A program made the position numbers and the translations under genes. 64,000 nt of DNA, taken from the NCBI RefSeq assembly GCF_009646095.1, contig NZ_CP045725.1, positions 3,038,001-3,102,000 on the forward strand. Reading direction: 5' to 3'. The notes under the pieces are model-generated. The model was not told where the DNA came from. It was given only the letters and a program-made list of their open reading frames with translations, and searched no databases. Position 1 is the first letter of the stretch. Each line of letters begins with the position of its first letter. Below are positions 18,661-30,181 of this stretch, piece by piece. Source of the stretch: Raineyella fluvialis. Lineage in GTDB: Bacteria > Actinomycetota > Actinomycetes > Propionibacteriales > Propionibacteriaceae.

Positions 18661-19599
18661 CTAGTGCCGGGGCCGGGGTAGCAGGGCAAGCACGGCCGCC
18701 TTCGGGCCGACAATGCGACTGCGCAACCACGCAGCGCTCGTCACCACCTCGAACCCGACGCCGTCGAGGGCGCGCCAGACGACGTCCGGGTTACCGAAGG
18801 CCCGCACCTCGCTCGCCAGTTTGAACGAGACCGCATCACCGGCTGCGACGAGCCGCAGGGAGGCATCGACGGCACCGGGGTGCGCCTCCTGCAACTCCCC
18901 AGCCCCGCCGTAGCCGGCATCGGCGAGGGCGGCGAACATCGCGTCGTACGTCTGCGGATCGGCAGCGCGCGCGAACGTGGCCAGATTCTCGCCCGTCAAC
19001 TGCTCCGGGCGGACCGCCTCGCCACGGGCGAGGGGGTGAGCGTGATGGACCGCCACACCCAGCGGTTCGCGGGACACGACTCGGCTGCCGATCCAGCGTC
19101 CGCTGACGACCACCCCACGGACGAGGACCAGATCGAGCATCGGATCGGCCTCGAACATGGTGGCGACGTCGGTGTCGCCAGGCAGGGGTCGAACGCTGAT
19201 GGCGATATCGCCGAGAGCCGCACGTGCCCGCGAGACCAGGCGGGGGAGGAGCAGGGGTGGCAGTGCCGCAACGACTCCGATGGTCAGGTGACCGAGGCCG
19301 ACATCGCGGAAGTGCGACATCGACTGGACCGCCTGCTCCATGCGGGCGAGGACCGCCCGGGACTCCTCCAGGAAGAGCGTGCCGGCAGGCGTCAGTGCGA
19401 CCCGCCGGTTCGACCGTTCCAACAGGACGACGCCCAGTTCATGCTCGATCTGACTGATGGTCTGGCTCACCGCCGGCTGGGCGATGTGAAGTCGCTGGGC
19501 GGCGTGTCCGAAGTGCAGTTCCTCGGCGACCGCCACGAAGCAGCGCAACTGCCGGAGGTCCACAAGCGATGATAAGCACAGCTTCTCATGCCAGGTCAT
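18661..19599 (-). CDS. LysR-family transcriptional regulator
   Basis: A 312-residue LysR-type regulator. The N-terminal winged helix has VDLRQLRCFVAVAEELHFGH and AAQRLHIAQPAVSQTISQIE, the most conserved part of the family. The rest is the two-lobed effector domain. The start could be ATG 19599 (MTWHEKLCLSS) or GTG 19563, directly at VDLRQLRCF, which fits the family N-terminus better. It is divergent from the alpha/beta hydrolase at 19644 and probably regulates it. Confidence 0.87.
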   Translation of the reverse strand: MTWHEKLCLSSLVDLRQLRCFVAVAEELHFGHAAQRLHIAQPAVSQTISQIEHELGVVLLERSNRRVALTPAGTLFLEESRAVLARMEQAVQSMSHFRDVGLGHLTIGVVAALPPLLLPRLVSRARAALGDIAISVRPLPGDTDVATMFEADPMLDLVLVRGVVVSGRWIGSRVVSREPLGVAVHHAHPLARGEAVRPEQLTGENLATFARAADPQTYDAMFAALADAGYGGAGELQEAHPGAVDASLRLVAAGDAVSFKLASEVRAFGNPDVVWRALDGVGFEVVTSAAWLRSRIVGPKAAVLALLPRPRH

Positions 19600-19662
19600 G
19601 CTCGTCTTGGACGCCTCCGGGTGGCCGGGTGTGCACTCGAGATATGACAACCACAACTTCTC
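19566..19662. repeat. Imperfect direct repeat in the LysR/hydrolase divergent region
   Basis: Two 22-base copies, 19566-19587 and 19641-19662, match at 17 of 22 positions and share ACAxCTTCTC at their right ends. They lie 75 bases apart, about seven helical turns, one near the LysR start and one over the hydrolase start. They could be paired regulator sites, but the second lies in coding sequence, so chance similarity is possible. Confidence 0.3.
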
Positions 19663-20434
19663 CCGTCTCCCACCTCTACTGGGAAATCCGCGGCACCGGC
19701 CCGACGGTCCTGTTGATTCCCGGAACACCGGGCGACGGCGGCCAGTTCGACCAACTCGCCGACGCTCTCGCCGGCGACCGAACCGTCGTGCGGTATGACC
19801 GACGAGGCACCTCACGCAGCCCCGCCCCACGGGCTGGGCGGCCACCTCTGTCGCCGAACAGGCCGAGGATGCCGCCGCCGTGCTCATGGCCGCAGGGCGA
19901 GCGGACGCCTTGGTCTACGGGACGAGCAACGGCGCAGCCATCGCCCTCGAACTTGCGCTGCTCCACCCTTCCCTCGTGCGCCGCGCTGTCCTGCACGAAA
20001 TGCCCCTGATGTCGGTCCTGGCCGACCCCGGGCCCGTGGCAGAGCTGGTGTCCGGCGTCATCGGTTCGGGGATGGCCACGGGCGGCCCCCGGGGAGGGCT
20101 CGAGGCCTTCCTCGGGTTCGCGTTCGGGGACGACGTCGTCGCGGCCTGGGAGCCCGGGCTCCGCGATCGCATGCTCGACAACGCGGACATGGTCTTCGGC
20201 GTCGAATTGCCCGCATTCCAGGCCTACCGTCCGGACGAGAGCGCCCTGGCCGCCAAAGCCGTGCCGATCGACGTGGTCGTGGGGGCCGACGAGCAGGCGC
20301 CCTTCTTCAGGGAGGCGGCCGAGTGGCTGGCCACTCAGCTGCACACCTCCGTCCTGGACTGGCCCGGTGCGCACGGCCCCCAATTCACCGGCCCGGACGC
20401 GTTGGCCGACGCGATCGTTTCGCTGGATCGCTGA
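19644..20434 (+). CDS. Alpha/beta-fold hydrolase (frameshifted)
   Basis: A hydrolase of about 263 residues starting at ATG 19644 (MTTTTSPVSHLYWEIRGTG). Oxyanion region GTPGDGG, strand VVRYDRRGTSRS, and nucleophile elbow VYGTSNGAAIAL are present; the catalytic His is probably in PGAHGPQF near the end. The frame changes near the GGG at 19831-19833. Adding one G restores PRGWAATSVAEQAEDAAAV and joins both halves. Divergent LysR regulator upstream. Substrate unknown. Confidence 0.8.
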
Positions 20435-20672
20435 CCGTCCCACCGCGCCGTGACATCGCTGCGGCAGATCGACTTCGCGACCAACTGGCTCTTGCTGAGT
20501 CGCACCTGCTGCTCGGGTGCTGGCGCGACGCTTCGCGCCCGCCCTTGTCGCCGGTGAACCCCGCTGGTCGATGGAGGGCGTTCTGGTGCCCGTCGGCGGG
20601 CTACCGATGCGCATGGCCCAACGCCCACGGCCGGATCTCGCCAAGTCCTGACCCGCCCGGCCACGCTCCGGC

Positions 20673-21931
20673 TCAGCTGAGGCGCTCCACCCGGAAGGTG
20701 AACTCCTGGGCCTGCAGCCGTTCCACGAGGACGTCCCCCAGAGCCGTGGCCGGAGTCAGGACTCCGGACCGCCGGGGGAGACGAGGCGCGTCGAAGGCCA
20801 GGCACAGCGCACTCTCGGCGAGCATGATCGCCGTGCCGTCGTAGCCGGGATCATGGTCGGCCCCGACGACCGTTCGATAGCGCGCCCCGGTCGAGGTGTC
20901 CGCGGTGATCTCCATCCTGAACCGGCCGGCCGCTCGCCGGGCCGCACTCGGTCCCTGACCGGGACGCGGCAGGACGTGGTCAAGGATCGTCCGCGTCGGC
21001 CGCCACGACAGCCCGGCGGCCAGGGACGCCGAGGCCAGGCCCAGGAGCGCGGCCCGCAGGGCTGCCGCCGGCCCGGCTCCCAGGTCGCTCACCTCTCGGT
21101 AGCGGAAGCCTCGTCCGTAGGACCAGTCGGTCAGGGTGTTGGAGAGGCGTACGAGGCGGGTGTTGTAGCCGGCCATGGCGAACGGTCCGGTCCAGCGGCC
21201 GGTGCTCGGGTCACGGCGTGCGGCGACGAGCCGACGAAGTCGGGCGAGCTGGCTCATCGGGCGGTGCGGGTGGCGAGCAGGTTCCTCGGCCCGGCGTGGG
21301 CTGAACGCATACCGATCGGCCAGCACGTGGCGCAGGGTCGGGTCGTCGTTCACCATCAGGATCTGCTGTCGCAGCGAGTCGAGGGTGCCGCCCGAGATGC
21401 CGCCCGCAGCGACGTCACCGCCAGTGTGGTGTCGGCGAGTGTCCCTTGGCCGTCGGCGGCGGCCTGCTGGGCGGTGATCAGGACGCCGAGGTCGGAGGGG
21501 ATCGAGTCGAATCCGCAGGAGTGTACGATCCGGGCCCCGCTGGCCCTGGCCACGGCGTCGACGTTGTCCATGGCCCAGCGGACGAAGAGGACCTCACCGG
21601 TCAGGTCGGCGTAGTGGGTGCCCTCCTCAGCGGCGGCCCGGACCACCTCCTTGCCGAGGCGGGCATAAGGACCCACGGTCGAGGCCAGCACGACGGTCCG
21701 GGCGGCAAGTCGGCGCAGGCCCTCGCTGTCTGCGGCATCGACGGCGACCAGGTCCCAGGCCCGGGCCCGCGCGGGGAGCCCGCGGCGGACACTCTCGAGG
21801 TGGGGGAGCGAGCGGCCGGCCAGGGCGATCCGGGCCTGCGCAGGCGAGGCCGAGGCCAGCTGGGCCGCCGTCAGTGCACCGACGAAGCCAGTGGCGCCGA
21901 ACAGGACGATGTCGTACTCGCGCGTCGTCAT
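20673..21931 (-). CDS. Saccharopine dehydrogenase-like / trans-acting enoyl reductase family protein (frameshifted)
   Basis: A protein of about 419 residues with an N-terminal NAD(P)-binding Rossmann domain (DIVLFGATGFVGALTAAQLA) and the segment ADLTGEVLFVRWAMDN followed by VHSCGFDSIPSDLG, typical of the family that includes mycobacterial Rv2449c/Rv2953-type proteins. One base is missing in the CCC (plus strand) at 21403-21405. Restoring it gives SLRGGISGGTLDSLRQQIL and joins both halves. Start Met 21931. Its reaction is unknown; Rv2953 reduces an enoyl intermediate in lipid synthesis. Confidence 0.8.
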
Positions 21932-22052
21932 GCCAGAAGTCTCACACGGGCACGCGGCAGGCACCTCCGCCAGGACCATGACGCACCTGCTGCACACGCG
22001 TTTCGCTGGCCTACCGATACCTGCGGGGCAGCTGAACAGCTAGGGTCGGAGG

Positions 22053-23894
22053 GTGAGTGACGAAGGGTTCGGGGCCATGGAGCCCCAGACGGTGCCTGAG
22101 ACGGAGACCCAACTCGAGACGGAGCCCCAGCCCGAGACAGCGAGCGGCGCCGAACCGGCCGCCACGTTTGCCGACCTCGGCCTGGAGGACCGCATCCTCA
22201 AGGCCCTGCGCGACCTCGGTTACGAGGTGCCGACGCCGATCCAGGCGGCGACGATCCCGACGCTGCTGGAGGGCCGTGACGTCGTCGGCCTGGCCCAGAC
22301 AGGCACCGGCAAGACAGCGGCGTTCGCCCTGCCGATCCTCAGCCAGCTGGACCTGAAGCAGAAGGCGCCCCAGGCGCTGGTGCTGGAGCCCACACGCGAG
22401 CTGGCCCTTCAGGTGGCGGAGGCCTTCGAGAGCTACTCGACGCACCTGCGCGGCGTCAAGCTGTTGCCGGTCTACGGCGGGCAGGGCTATGGGGTCCAGT
22501 TGAGCGCCCTCAGCCGCGGCGTCCATATCGTCGTCGGGACGCCCGGCCGGATCATGGATCATCTCGACCGCGGGACGCTGGACCTCTCCGAGTTGCGCTA
22601 CCTGGTGCTCGATGAGGCCGACGAGATGCTCAACATGGGCTTCGCCGAGGATGTCGAGAAGATCCTCGCCGGGACCCCTGAGGACAAGCAGGTCGCCCTG
22701 TTCTCGGCGACGATGCCCAGGCAGATCCGGGCCCTATCGAAGAAGTACCTCACCGACCCCGTCGAGATGAGCGTCAAGGCGAAGACTGCCACGGCCCCGA
22801 ACGTCGCGCACCGCTACCTGATCGTGTCGTACCCGCAGAAGGTGGACGCGCTCACCCGCATCCTCGAGGTGGAGAACTTCGAGGGCATGATCGTGTTCGT
22901 CCGGACCAAGAACGAAACCGAGACGCTCGCGGAAAAGCTGCGGGCCCGGGGGTTCTCCGCCACCGCCATCAACGGCGACATCGCCCAGGCGGCCCGCGAG
23001 CGGACGATCAACCAGCTGAAGTCCGGCAAGCTCGACATCCTCATCGCCACCGACGTGGCCGCCCGCGGACTCGACGTCGACCGGATCAGCCACGTGGTCA
23101 ACTTCGACATCCCGACCGACACCGCCTCGTACGTCCACCGCGTCGGGCGGACCGGGCGCGCCGGACGCAGCGGCGATGCCATCTCGTTCGTCACCCCACG
23201 CGAGAGGCGCCTGCTGCGCGACATCGAGAAGGCCACCGGGCAGACGCTCACCCAGATGAACCTGCCCACGGTCGAGGACATCAACGCCACCCGCCTGACC
23301 CGCTTCGACGACGCGATCACCACCGCGCTGGGGGCTCCGGAGAGGATCGACTTCTTCCGCGACGTGGTCTCCCACTACGTGCAGGAGTACGACATTCCGG
23401 AAGTGGACGTCGCCGCCGCGCTGGCGGCCGTGCTACAGGGCGACGAGCCGATGTTGCTCGAGCCCGAGCCGGAACCGAAGCGATCGGCCTTCCGTGACGA
23501 CCGCTCCGGTCAGCGCGAGCGTGCTGGCCACGCCGAGGGCGACCACGGCCCGCGCGGCCGGGACCGGGGTGACGATCGAGACGTACGGTCCGGCAGGGGT
23601 GGCCGTCGGGCCGGTGCCGGCCTGGCCTCGTACCGCATCGCCGTCGGGCGCCGCCAGAAGATCTCCCCGCGCCAGATCGTGGGCGCGTTGGCGAATGAGG
23701 GCGGCCTGCAGCGGGACGACTTCGGCAAGATCGAGATCCGGGCCGACCACTCGTTGGTCGAGCTTCCGGCCTCGCTGCCGCAGGAGGTGTGGGACGCACT
23801 CAGCTCCACCCGGATCTCCGGCCAGCTCATCCATCTCGAGCTGGACCGGGGCCGTCCGCAACGCTCGGAGCGACCGCGCAAGTATCGCGACTGA
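22053..23894 (+). CDS. DEAD-box RNA helicase (DeaD/CsdA type)
   Basis: A 613-residue ATP-dependent RNA helicase. The Q motif region PTPIQAATIPTLLEGRD precedes Walker A AQTGTGKTAAF; then PTRELALQ, TPGRIMDHL, the DEAD box LVLDEADEMLNMGF, SAT, and HRVGRTGRAG. After a charged linker (residues ~470-520, Arg/Gly/Asp-rich) comes a DbpA-like RNA-binding domain beginning RIAVGRRQKISPRQIVGAL. DeaD proteins unwind RNA in ribosome assembly and cold adaptation. It starts at GTG 22053 after GGAGG and has an acidic, Glu-rich N-terminal extension. Confidence 0.95.
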   Translation: MSDEGFGAMEPQTVPETETQLETEPQPETASGAEPAATFADLGLEDRILKALRDLGYEVPTPIQAATIPTLLEGRDVVGLAQTGTGKTAAFALPILSQLDLKQKAPQALVLEPTRELALQVAEAFESYSTHLRGVKLLPVYGGQGYGVQLSALSRGVHIVVGTPGRIMDHLDRGTLDLSELRYLVLDEADEMLNMGFAEDVEKILAGTPEDKQVALFSATMPRQIRALSKKYLTDPVEMSVKAKTATAPNVAHRYLIVSYPQKVDALTRILEVENFEGMIVFVRTKNETETLAEKLRARGFSATAINGDIAQAARERTINQLKSGKLDILIATDVAARGLDVDRISHVVNFDIPTDTASYVHRVGRTGRAGRSGDAISFVTPRERRLLRDIEKATGQTLTQMNLPTVEDINATRLTRFDDAITTALGAPERIDFFRDVVSHYVQEYDIPEVDVAAALAAVLQGDEPMLLEPEPEPKRSAFRDDRSGQRERAGHAEGDHGPRGRDRGDDRDVRSGRGGRRAGAGLASYRIAVGRRQKISPRQIVGALANEGGLQRDDFGKIEIRADHSLVELPASLPQEVWDALSSTRISGQLIHLELDRGRPQRSERPRKYRD

Positions 23895-23980
23895 ACCATT
23901 CGTTCGTGCCTGACCGGGCCGCGTGGCCCGGCCAGGCCACCCGGCGTGGGGGCGCCAGGTCGGGGTGGAATCATGGCGGC

Positions 23981-24919
23981 GTGAGCAACGTCGAGCCCCG
24001 TCCGCTGGATCCGCAGGCCTTCCCCGAGTCCACCGCCTCCGCCCCCGGCATGCGGGTCATCACCGCCGACACGACGCCACGCTTCGGGTCGGTCGCACTC
24101 GGCGTCCCGTACGCCCAGAAGTCCGGGCGTACGCTGCACCTGCAGGTCATCCTGCCGCCGCGTCCGTTGGCCATCCCCGACACCGCCGACGACGTGTACC
24201 CCGCCCTGCTGTGGATCCAGGGGTCGGCCTTCCACGAGCAGGACCTGGGCCACAAACTCCCGGCGCTGGCCGACTTCGCCCGGCGGGGCTACGTCGTCGC
24301 CATCGTCGAGTACCGGCCCAGCGAGGTGGCGCCGTTCCCGGCGCAGGCCAAGGATGCGAAGACCGCCGTGCGCTGGTTGCGCGAGCATGCCGCGCGGTTC
24401 CACGTCGACCCGGACCGCATCGTCCTGGGCGGCGACTCCTCCGGTGGGCACACCGCTCTGATGACGTACGTCACCCAGGATGACCAGGACTATTCCGACG
24501 AACCGGTCGCTGACGAGCTGGGGATCTGCTGCTTCATCGCGTTCTACCCGGTCACCGACATCACCACGATGCACGACCAGCCGTCGGCCCTCGACCACGT
24601 CAGCGCCGACAGCCCCGAGGGGTACCTGATCGGGCGGCACAACGTCCTGGAGCGTCCCGACCTCGTCGCGCCGACGGTGATCGCCAACCACGTGGCGCCG
24701 GCCGCCGAACGGCCGCTCCAGCCACTGCTGATGATGCATGGCTCGCGCGACCGGCTGGTGCCCTTCGCCCAGTCCGTCGAGCTGTACGAGCGACTGGTGG
24801 CCGCGGGACAGGATGTCACGCTCTACCAGCTCAAGGGCGCCGACCACGGCGGCCCGCCCTTCTGGCAGCCGCCGGTGACCGAGATCATGGACGCTTTCAT
24901 CCGGCGTCACCTGCCCTGA
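23981..24919 (+). CDS. Alpha/beta hydrolase, esterase/lipase (BD-FAE-like)
   Basis: A 312-residue serine esterase with no signal peptide. LWIQGSAFHEQDLG is the oxyanion-hole region, VLGGDSSGGHTALM the nucleophile elbow with the GDSSGG signature, LMMHGSRDRLVPF carries the acid Asp and KGADHGGPPF the catalytic His. It resembles carboxylesterases acting on acylated sugars or small esters. GTG 23981 is the likely start. The gene ends at a strong bidirectional hairpin shared with the malate synthase gene. Confidence 0.85.
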   Translation: MSNVEPRPLDPQAFPESTASAPGMRVITADTTPRFGSVALGVPYAQKSGRTLHLQVILPPRPLAIPDTADDVYPALLWIQGSAFHEQDLGHKLPALADFARRGYVVAIVEYRPSEVAPFPAQAKDAKTAVRWLREHAARFHVDPDRIVLGGDSSGGHTALMTYVTQDDQDYSDEPVADELGICCFIAFYPVTDITTMHDQPSALDHVSADSPEGYLIGRHNVLERPDLVAPTVIANHVAPAAERPLQPLLMMHGSRDRLVPFAQSVELYERLVAAGQDVTLYQLKGADHGGPPFWQPPVTEIMDAFIRRHLP

Positions 24920-24926
24920 GCGCGGC

Positions 24927-24958
24927 GGAGCCCCGCCGGTCGTGACCGGCGGGGCTCC
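24927..24958. terminator. Bidirectional terminator hairpin between esterase and malate synthase genes
   Basis: A perfect 14-bp GC-rich stem (24927-24940 with 24945-24958) has a CGTG loop and lies between two convergent coding ends. There is no strong T tail on either side, as is usual in high-GC actinobacteria. Confidence 0.7.
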
Positions 24959-24979
24959 CACATCCACAAGAATCGTTGC

Positions 24980-27208
24980 TCAGACCAATCCGTGCCTTTC
25001 CTTGAACTCTCGGCGACGGGCGTGGAGGATCGGCTCCGTGTAGCCGGACGGCGACCGGGTGCCCTCGAGGGCCAGGTCACGCGCCGCGCACCAGGCGATC
25101 GAGTCCTCGTACGACCCCTCGGGGGTGGACGGGGTCATCGGCAGGTAGGTCGGGTCGCTCGCGTTCTGCTGGTCCACGACCGCGGCCATCCGCCGGAAGG
25201 CATCCACGACGAACTCCGCGGAGACGACGTCGTGGCGGATCCAGTTGGCGAGCATCTGCGAGCTGATCCGGCAGGTCGCCCGGTCCTCCATCAGGTCGAT
25301 GTCGTGGATGTCCGGCACCTTGGAGCAGCCGACGCCCTGTTCGATCCAGCGGACGACGTAGCCGAGGATCGACTGGCAGGAGTTGTCGACCTCGTTGCGC
25401 TTCTCCTCCTCGGTCCAGTCCGTGCTCGGGGCGAGCGGGATCTCGAGCAGCCCCTCGAGGGTGGCCCGACGTCCTTCCTGAAGGATGTCGGCCTGACGCT
25501 CCCAGACGTTCACGTCGTGGTAGTGCGTGACATGCAGGGTGGAGCCAGTGGGCGAGGGCACCCAGGCCGTGTTCGCGCCGGCCGCCGGATGGGCGATCTT
25601 CGTCGCCAGCATGTCCGCCATGAGCTCGGTCATCGCCCACATGCCCTTGCCGATCTGGGCTCGGCCGGGCAGGCCGCAGGCGAGACCGATGTCGACGTTC
25701 CAGTCCTCGTAGCTCTTCATCCACGTGGCGGACTTCATCTCCGCCTTGCGGATCATCGGGCCCGCCACCATGGACGTGTGGATCTCGTCGCCGGTCCGGT
25801 CGAGGAAGCCGGTGTTGATGAAGATGATTCGGTCGGCGGCCTGCTCGATGCAGGACATCAGGTTCACCGTCGTACGGCGCTCCTCGTCCATGATGCCCAT
25901 CTTGATCGTGTTCCGCTCCAGGCCGAGGACGTCCTCGACGGCGCCGAAGAGCTCCGACGTGAACGCGACCTCAGCGGGCCCGTGCTGCTTGGGCTTCACG
26001 ATGTAGATCGACCCGGTGAGCGAGTTCGCCCGCTCGTTGGACTCCGCCAGGCCGGGCATCGCGCACAGGCTCGTGACGAGCGCGTCCAGGATGCCTTCGG
26101 GCAGTTCGTTCCCCTGCTCGTCGAGCACGGCCGGCGTGGTCATCAGGTGGCCCACGTTGCGGCAGAGCATCAGCGAGCGGCCCTTGAGCCGCAGCTCGGA
26201 ACCGTCCGGTGCCGAGAAGAGACGATCGTCGGCGAGGGTCCGGGTGAACGTACGCCCACCCTTCTCCATCACCTCCGCGGCGGTGCCGTCGTTGAGGGCC
26301 AGCCAGTTGCGGTAACCGGTGACCTTGTCGGGCCCGTCGACCGCCGCCACCGAATCCTCGAAGTCCATGATCGCGGTGATGGCGGACTCCAGGACGATGT
26401 CGCTCACGCACGCCTTGTCGGCTCGTCCGATCGGGCTGTCGAAGTTGAACCGGATCTCGATGTGCAGACCATGGTGGCGCAGCAGGATGCTCTTGGGGGC
26501 GCCCGGAGCACCGGTGTAGCCGACGAAGGTGGCCTCGTCGGCCAGGCCGACGACCTCACCGGACTCCAGGGTCACCTGCAGCCGTCGGCCGGCCCGGTAC
26601 TCCACGACATCGGCGTGGGAACCGGAGGCGAGCGGCACCGCCCGGTCCAGGAACGCACGGGCCCAAGCGATGACCCGCTCGCCCCGGATGGGGTTGTACC
26701 CGGTGCCGCGTTCGCCGCCGTCGGCCTCGCTGATCGCATCCGTCCCGTACAGGGCGTCGTAGAGCGAGCCCCACCGAGCGTTGGCCGCGTTGATCGCGAA
26801 CCGGCGGTTCATCACCGGCACCACGAGCTGCGGACCGGCCACGTCGGCGATCTCCGCGTCGACGTTGCGGGTGCGGGCCCGCACGCCGGTCGGCTCGTCC
26901 AGCAGGTAGCCGATGTCGCGCAGGAACTGCTGGTAGGCCTTCGGCTCCGGGACCCCGGGGTGCTCCCCGTGGTAGGAGTCGAGTGCGGACTGCAGCCGGT
27001 CGCGCTCCCGCAGCAGGTCGCGGTTGCGGCCGGTGAACGCGGCGAAGACGCTGACGAAGCCGTCCCAGAAGCGGTCCCGCGGGACGCCCGCGCCGGGCAG
27101 CGCTACCTGGTCGAGGAACTCCACGAGCCTGCGGTCGACCAGGAGGTTGCCGATCTGCTCATGGGTCTCGGTCTGGGTTGACATGGTGGCCCCTGTCGAT
27201 GTGGTCAT
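24980..27208 (-). CDS. glcB: Malate synthase G
   Basis: A 742-residue type G malate synthase, the second enzyme of the glyoxylate cycle, condensing glyoxylate with acetyl-CoA. Family segments include [16 protein letters not shown] with acidic residues near the Mg site, [28 protein letters not shown] and the C-terminal [18 protein letters not shown] region with the catalytic base Asp. Length agrees with GlcB. ATG 27208 has AGGAG at a proper distance. It lies 31 bases downstream of aceA and is probably co-transcribed. Confidence 0.96.
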   Translation of the reverse strand: MTTSTGATMSTQTETHEQIGNLLVDRRLVEFLDQVALPGAGVPRDRFWDGFVSVFAAFTGRNRDLLRERDRLQSALDSYHGEHPGVPEPKAYQQFLRDIGYLLDEPTGVRARTRNVDAEIADVAGPQLVVPVMNRRFAINAANARWGSLYDALYGTDAISEADGGERGTGYNPIRGERVIAWARAFLDRAVPLASGSHADVVEYRAGRRLQVTLESGEVVGLADEATFVGYTGAPGAPKSILLRHHGLHIEIRFNFDSPIGRADKACVSDIVLESAITAIMDFEDSVAAVDGPDKVTGYRNWLALNDGTAAEVMEKGGRTFTRTLADDRLFSAPDGSELRLKGRSLMLCRNVGHLMTTPAVLDEQGNELPEGILDALVTSLCAMPGLAESNERANSLTGSIYIVKPKQHGPAEVAFTSELFGAVEDVLGLERNTIKMGIMDEERRTTVNLMSCIEQAADRIIFINTGFLDRTGDEIHTSMVAGPMIRKAEMKSATWMKSYEDWNVDIGLACGLPGRAQIGKGMWAMTELMADMLATKIAHPAAGANTAWVPSPTGSTLHVTHYHDVNVWERQADILQEGRRATLEGLLEIPLAPSTDWTEEEKRNEVDNSCQSILGYVVRWIEQGVGCSKVPDIHDIDLMEDRATCRISSQMLANWIRHDVVSAEFVVDAFRRMAAVVDQQNASDPTYLPMTPSTPEGSYEDSIAWCAARDLALEGTRSPSGYTEPILHARRREFKERHGLV

Positions 27209-27239
27209 GGAGGTCTCCTCTCTCAGGTGCGCTGTCGGT

Positions 27240-28511
<1,272 letters not shown>

Positions 28512-28587
28512 GGCAGCTTCCTTCGGGTCATCGGGCCAGCGTCCTTGCGTGCCCTGGTGGTACTACCTTGCGTGACCTGCACCACAA

Positions 28588-28611
28588 CTTTCTAGAGGAA
28601 TCTCTTGAAAG
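28588..28611. promoter_or_regulatory. Inverted repeat in the aceA/ramB-like divergent promoter
   Basis: CTTTCTAGAG and CTCTTGAAAG are separated by GAAT; 9 of 10 positions are complementary. It is an AT-rich island in GC-rich DNA, 77 bases before the aceA start and 31 before the regulator start. It is a natural site for autoregulation and control of aceA by the adjacent regulator. It does not exactly match the RamB motif I remember (an AAAGTTTGCAAA-like sequence), so the assignment is tentative. Confidence 0.45.
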
Positions 28612-28641
28612 AAACGCAAAAATTCTGTTACCGTCAATTTC

Positions 28642-30123
28642 GTGCTTGTCAACGATGATCGGCCGGTCGCCCCCGACGAGACCGTGGAGCCTTTCGACCC
28701 GTTTTCGCTGGGTCGCCGTCTGCGCCACCTGCGCAAGGAACGCGACCTCACCCTGGCCCAGGTCGCCGAGCAGTCCGGCGTCGCGGCGTCGCAGCTGTCG
28801 CTGCTCGAGAACGGGAAGCGAGAGGCGAAACTTTCCACGCTGCAACGGATCGCGCGTGTGTACGGCGCCACACTGGACGATCTCACCGCCCCGGTGCCGA
28901 GCCGCCGGGCCCAGTTGGAGATCGAGCTCGAGCACTACATGAACTCCCCGCTGGCGCGGGCGAAGGGTCTGCCGACTGTCCGCATCTCGCCGCGGATGTC
29001 GATGGATGTCCTCGAGGCTCTCGTCGGGCTGCACCACGAACTGGCCCGTGACGCGGCCGAGCGGGTCGCCACGCCGGAGGAGGCACGGCGGGCCAACGCC
29101 CAGTTGCGCGACGAGATGCGCGCCCGCGACAACTACTACGGCGAACTCGAGGCAGAGGCCGCGAAGCTGCTGAAGCGGGTCGGCTACGTCTCGGGGCCGC
29201 TGTCGCAACACCTCATCGGCGAGATGACCGAGCACCTCGGCTTCAGCCTGTACCACGCCAGTGACCTGCCCCACTCGACCCGATCCGTCACCGACCTGAA
29301 GAACATGCGGATCTACCTGCCGGCGACGCTGGGCGACCACGATCCCAAGTCGGTGCTCCTGCAGGCCCTCGGCCACCACATCCTCGGCCACACGCCGCCG
29401 ACGAACTACGGCGACTTCCTGCGGCAGCGGGTCGAGACGAACTACTTCGCCGCCGCGCTGATGATGCCCGAGGAGCCGGCGGTCCGTTTCCTCCGCGAGG
29501 CCAAGGGACGGCGGGAGCTGGCGGCGGAGGACCTGCGGGACAACTTCGCGGTGAGCTATGAGGCGGCCTGCCATCGCTTCACGAACTTCGCGACCCAGCA
29601 CCTCGACATCCAGGTCCACTTCCAACGCGTCCACGAGTCCGGCGTGATCTACAAGGCGTACGAGAACGACGGGGTGATGTTCCCCAAGGACAACCTGGGA
29701 GCGATCGAGGGCCAACCGGTCTGCCGCTACTGGACCTCCCGACAGGTCTTCGACGTCGCGGACAAGTTCAATGCCTTCGACCAGTACACCGACACCCCCA
29801 CGGGCACCTTCTGGTGCTCCGCGCGGGTCGACCGCGCCGGCGCCAGTGGCGCGTTCTCCACCAGCATCGGGGTGCCCTACCGGGATTCCAAGTGGTTCCG
29901 GGGCCGCGACACCAAGGAGCACTCCGTCTCGAAGTGCCCCGACGAGAGCTGCTGCCGTCGGGCGCCAGCGGGCCTGACGCAGCGCTGGTCGGCCTATGCG
30001 TGGCCGAGTGCCCGGACCCATGCGCACCTTCTGGCCGCTCTGCCTCCCGGCACCTTCCCCGGCGTCGATGATGCGGAGGTCTACCAGTTCCTCGACTCAC
30101 GCTCCGGCGAGAAGGAATCCTGA
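28642..30123 (+). CDS. ramB: RamB-like XRE regulator of acetate/glyoxylate metabolism
   Basis: A 493-residue regulator with an N-terminal XRE helix-turn-helix (LRKERDLTLAQVAEQSGVAA, SQLSLLENGKREAKLSTLQR), a central IrrE/ImmA-like domain and a C-terminal DUF2083-type short-chain fatty-acid regulator domain. The zinc-protease motif is degenerate: QALGHHILGH replaces HExxH, so it is not a protease. A Cys-rich segment CPDESCCRR lies near residue 437. GTG 28642 has no ribosome site, so leaderless translation is possible. Known RamB represses aceA and glcB in corynebacteria; its place here opposite aceA supports the same role. Confidence 0.85.
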   Translation: MLVNDDRPVAPDETVEPFDPFSLGRRLRHLRKERDLTLAQVAEQSGVAASQLSLLENGKREAKLSTLQRIARVYGATLDDLTAPVPSRRAQLEIELEHYMNSPLARAKGLPTVRISPRMSMDVLEALVGLHHELARDAAERVATPEEARRANAQLRDEMRARDNYYGELEAEAAKLLKRVGYVSGPLSQHLIGEMTEHLGFSLYHASDLPHSTRSVTDLKNMRIYLPATLGDHDPKSVLLQALGHHILGHTPPTNYGDFLRQRVETNYFAAALMMPEEPAVRFLREAKGRRELAAEDLRDNFAVSYEAACHRFTNFATQHLDIQVHFQRVHESGVIYKAYENDGVMFPKDNLGAIEGQPVCRYWTSRQVFDVADKFNAFDQYTDTPTGTFWCSARVDRAGASGAFSTSIGVPYRDSKWFRGRDTKEHSVSKCPDESCCRRAPAGLTQRWSAYAWPSARTHAHLLAALPPGTFPGVDDAEVYQFLDSRSGEKES

Positions 30124-30181
30124 CCCACTAGCCTGGCATCACCACGAAGGGGCAGGGGTGCCTCCGAGGAAGGAGACAGCC

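Noticed and set aside
20435..20672. Short coding-like stretch (about 20518-20651, plus strand, ending RPDLAKS) between the hydrolase and the saccharopine dehydrogenase-like gene
   Set aside because: It has acceptable codon use but no start with a ribosome site, no family match that I can support, and a stop just upstream in the same frame. It may be a relic.
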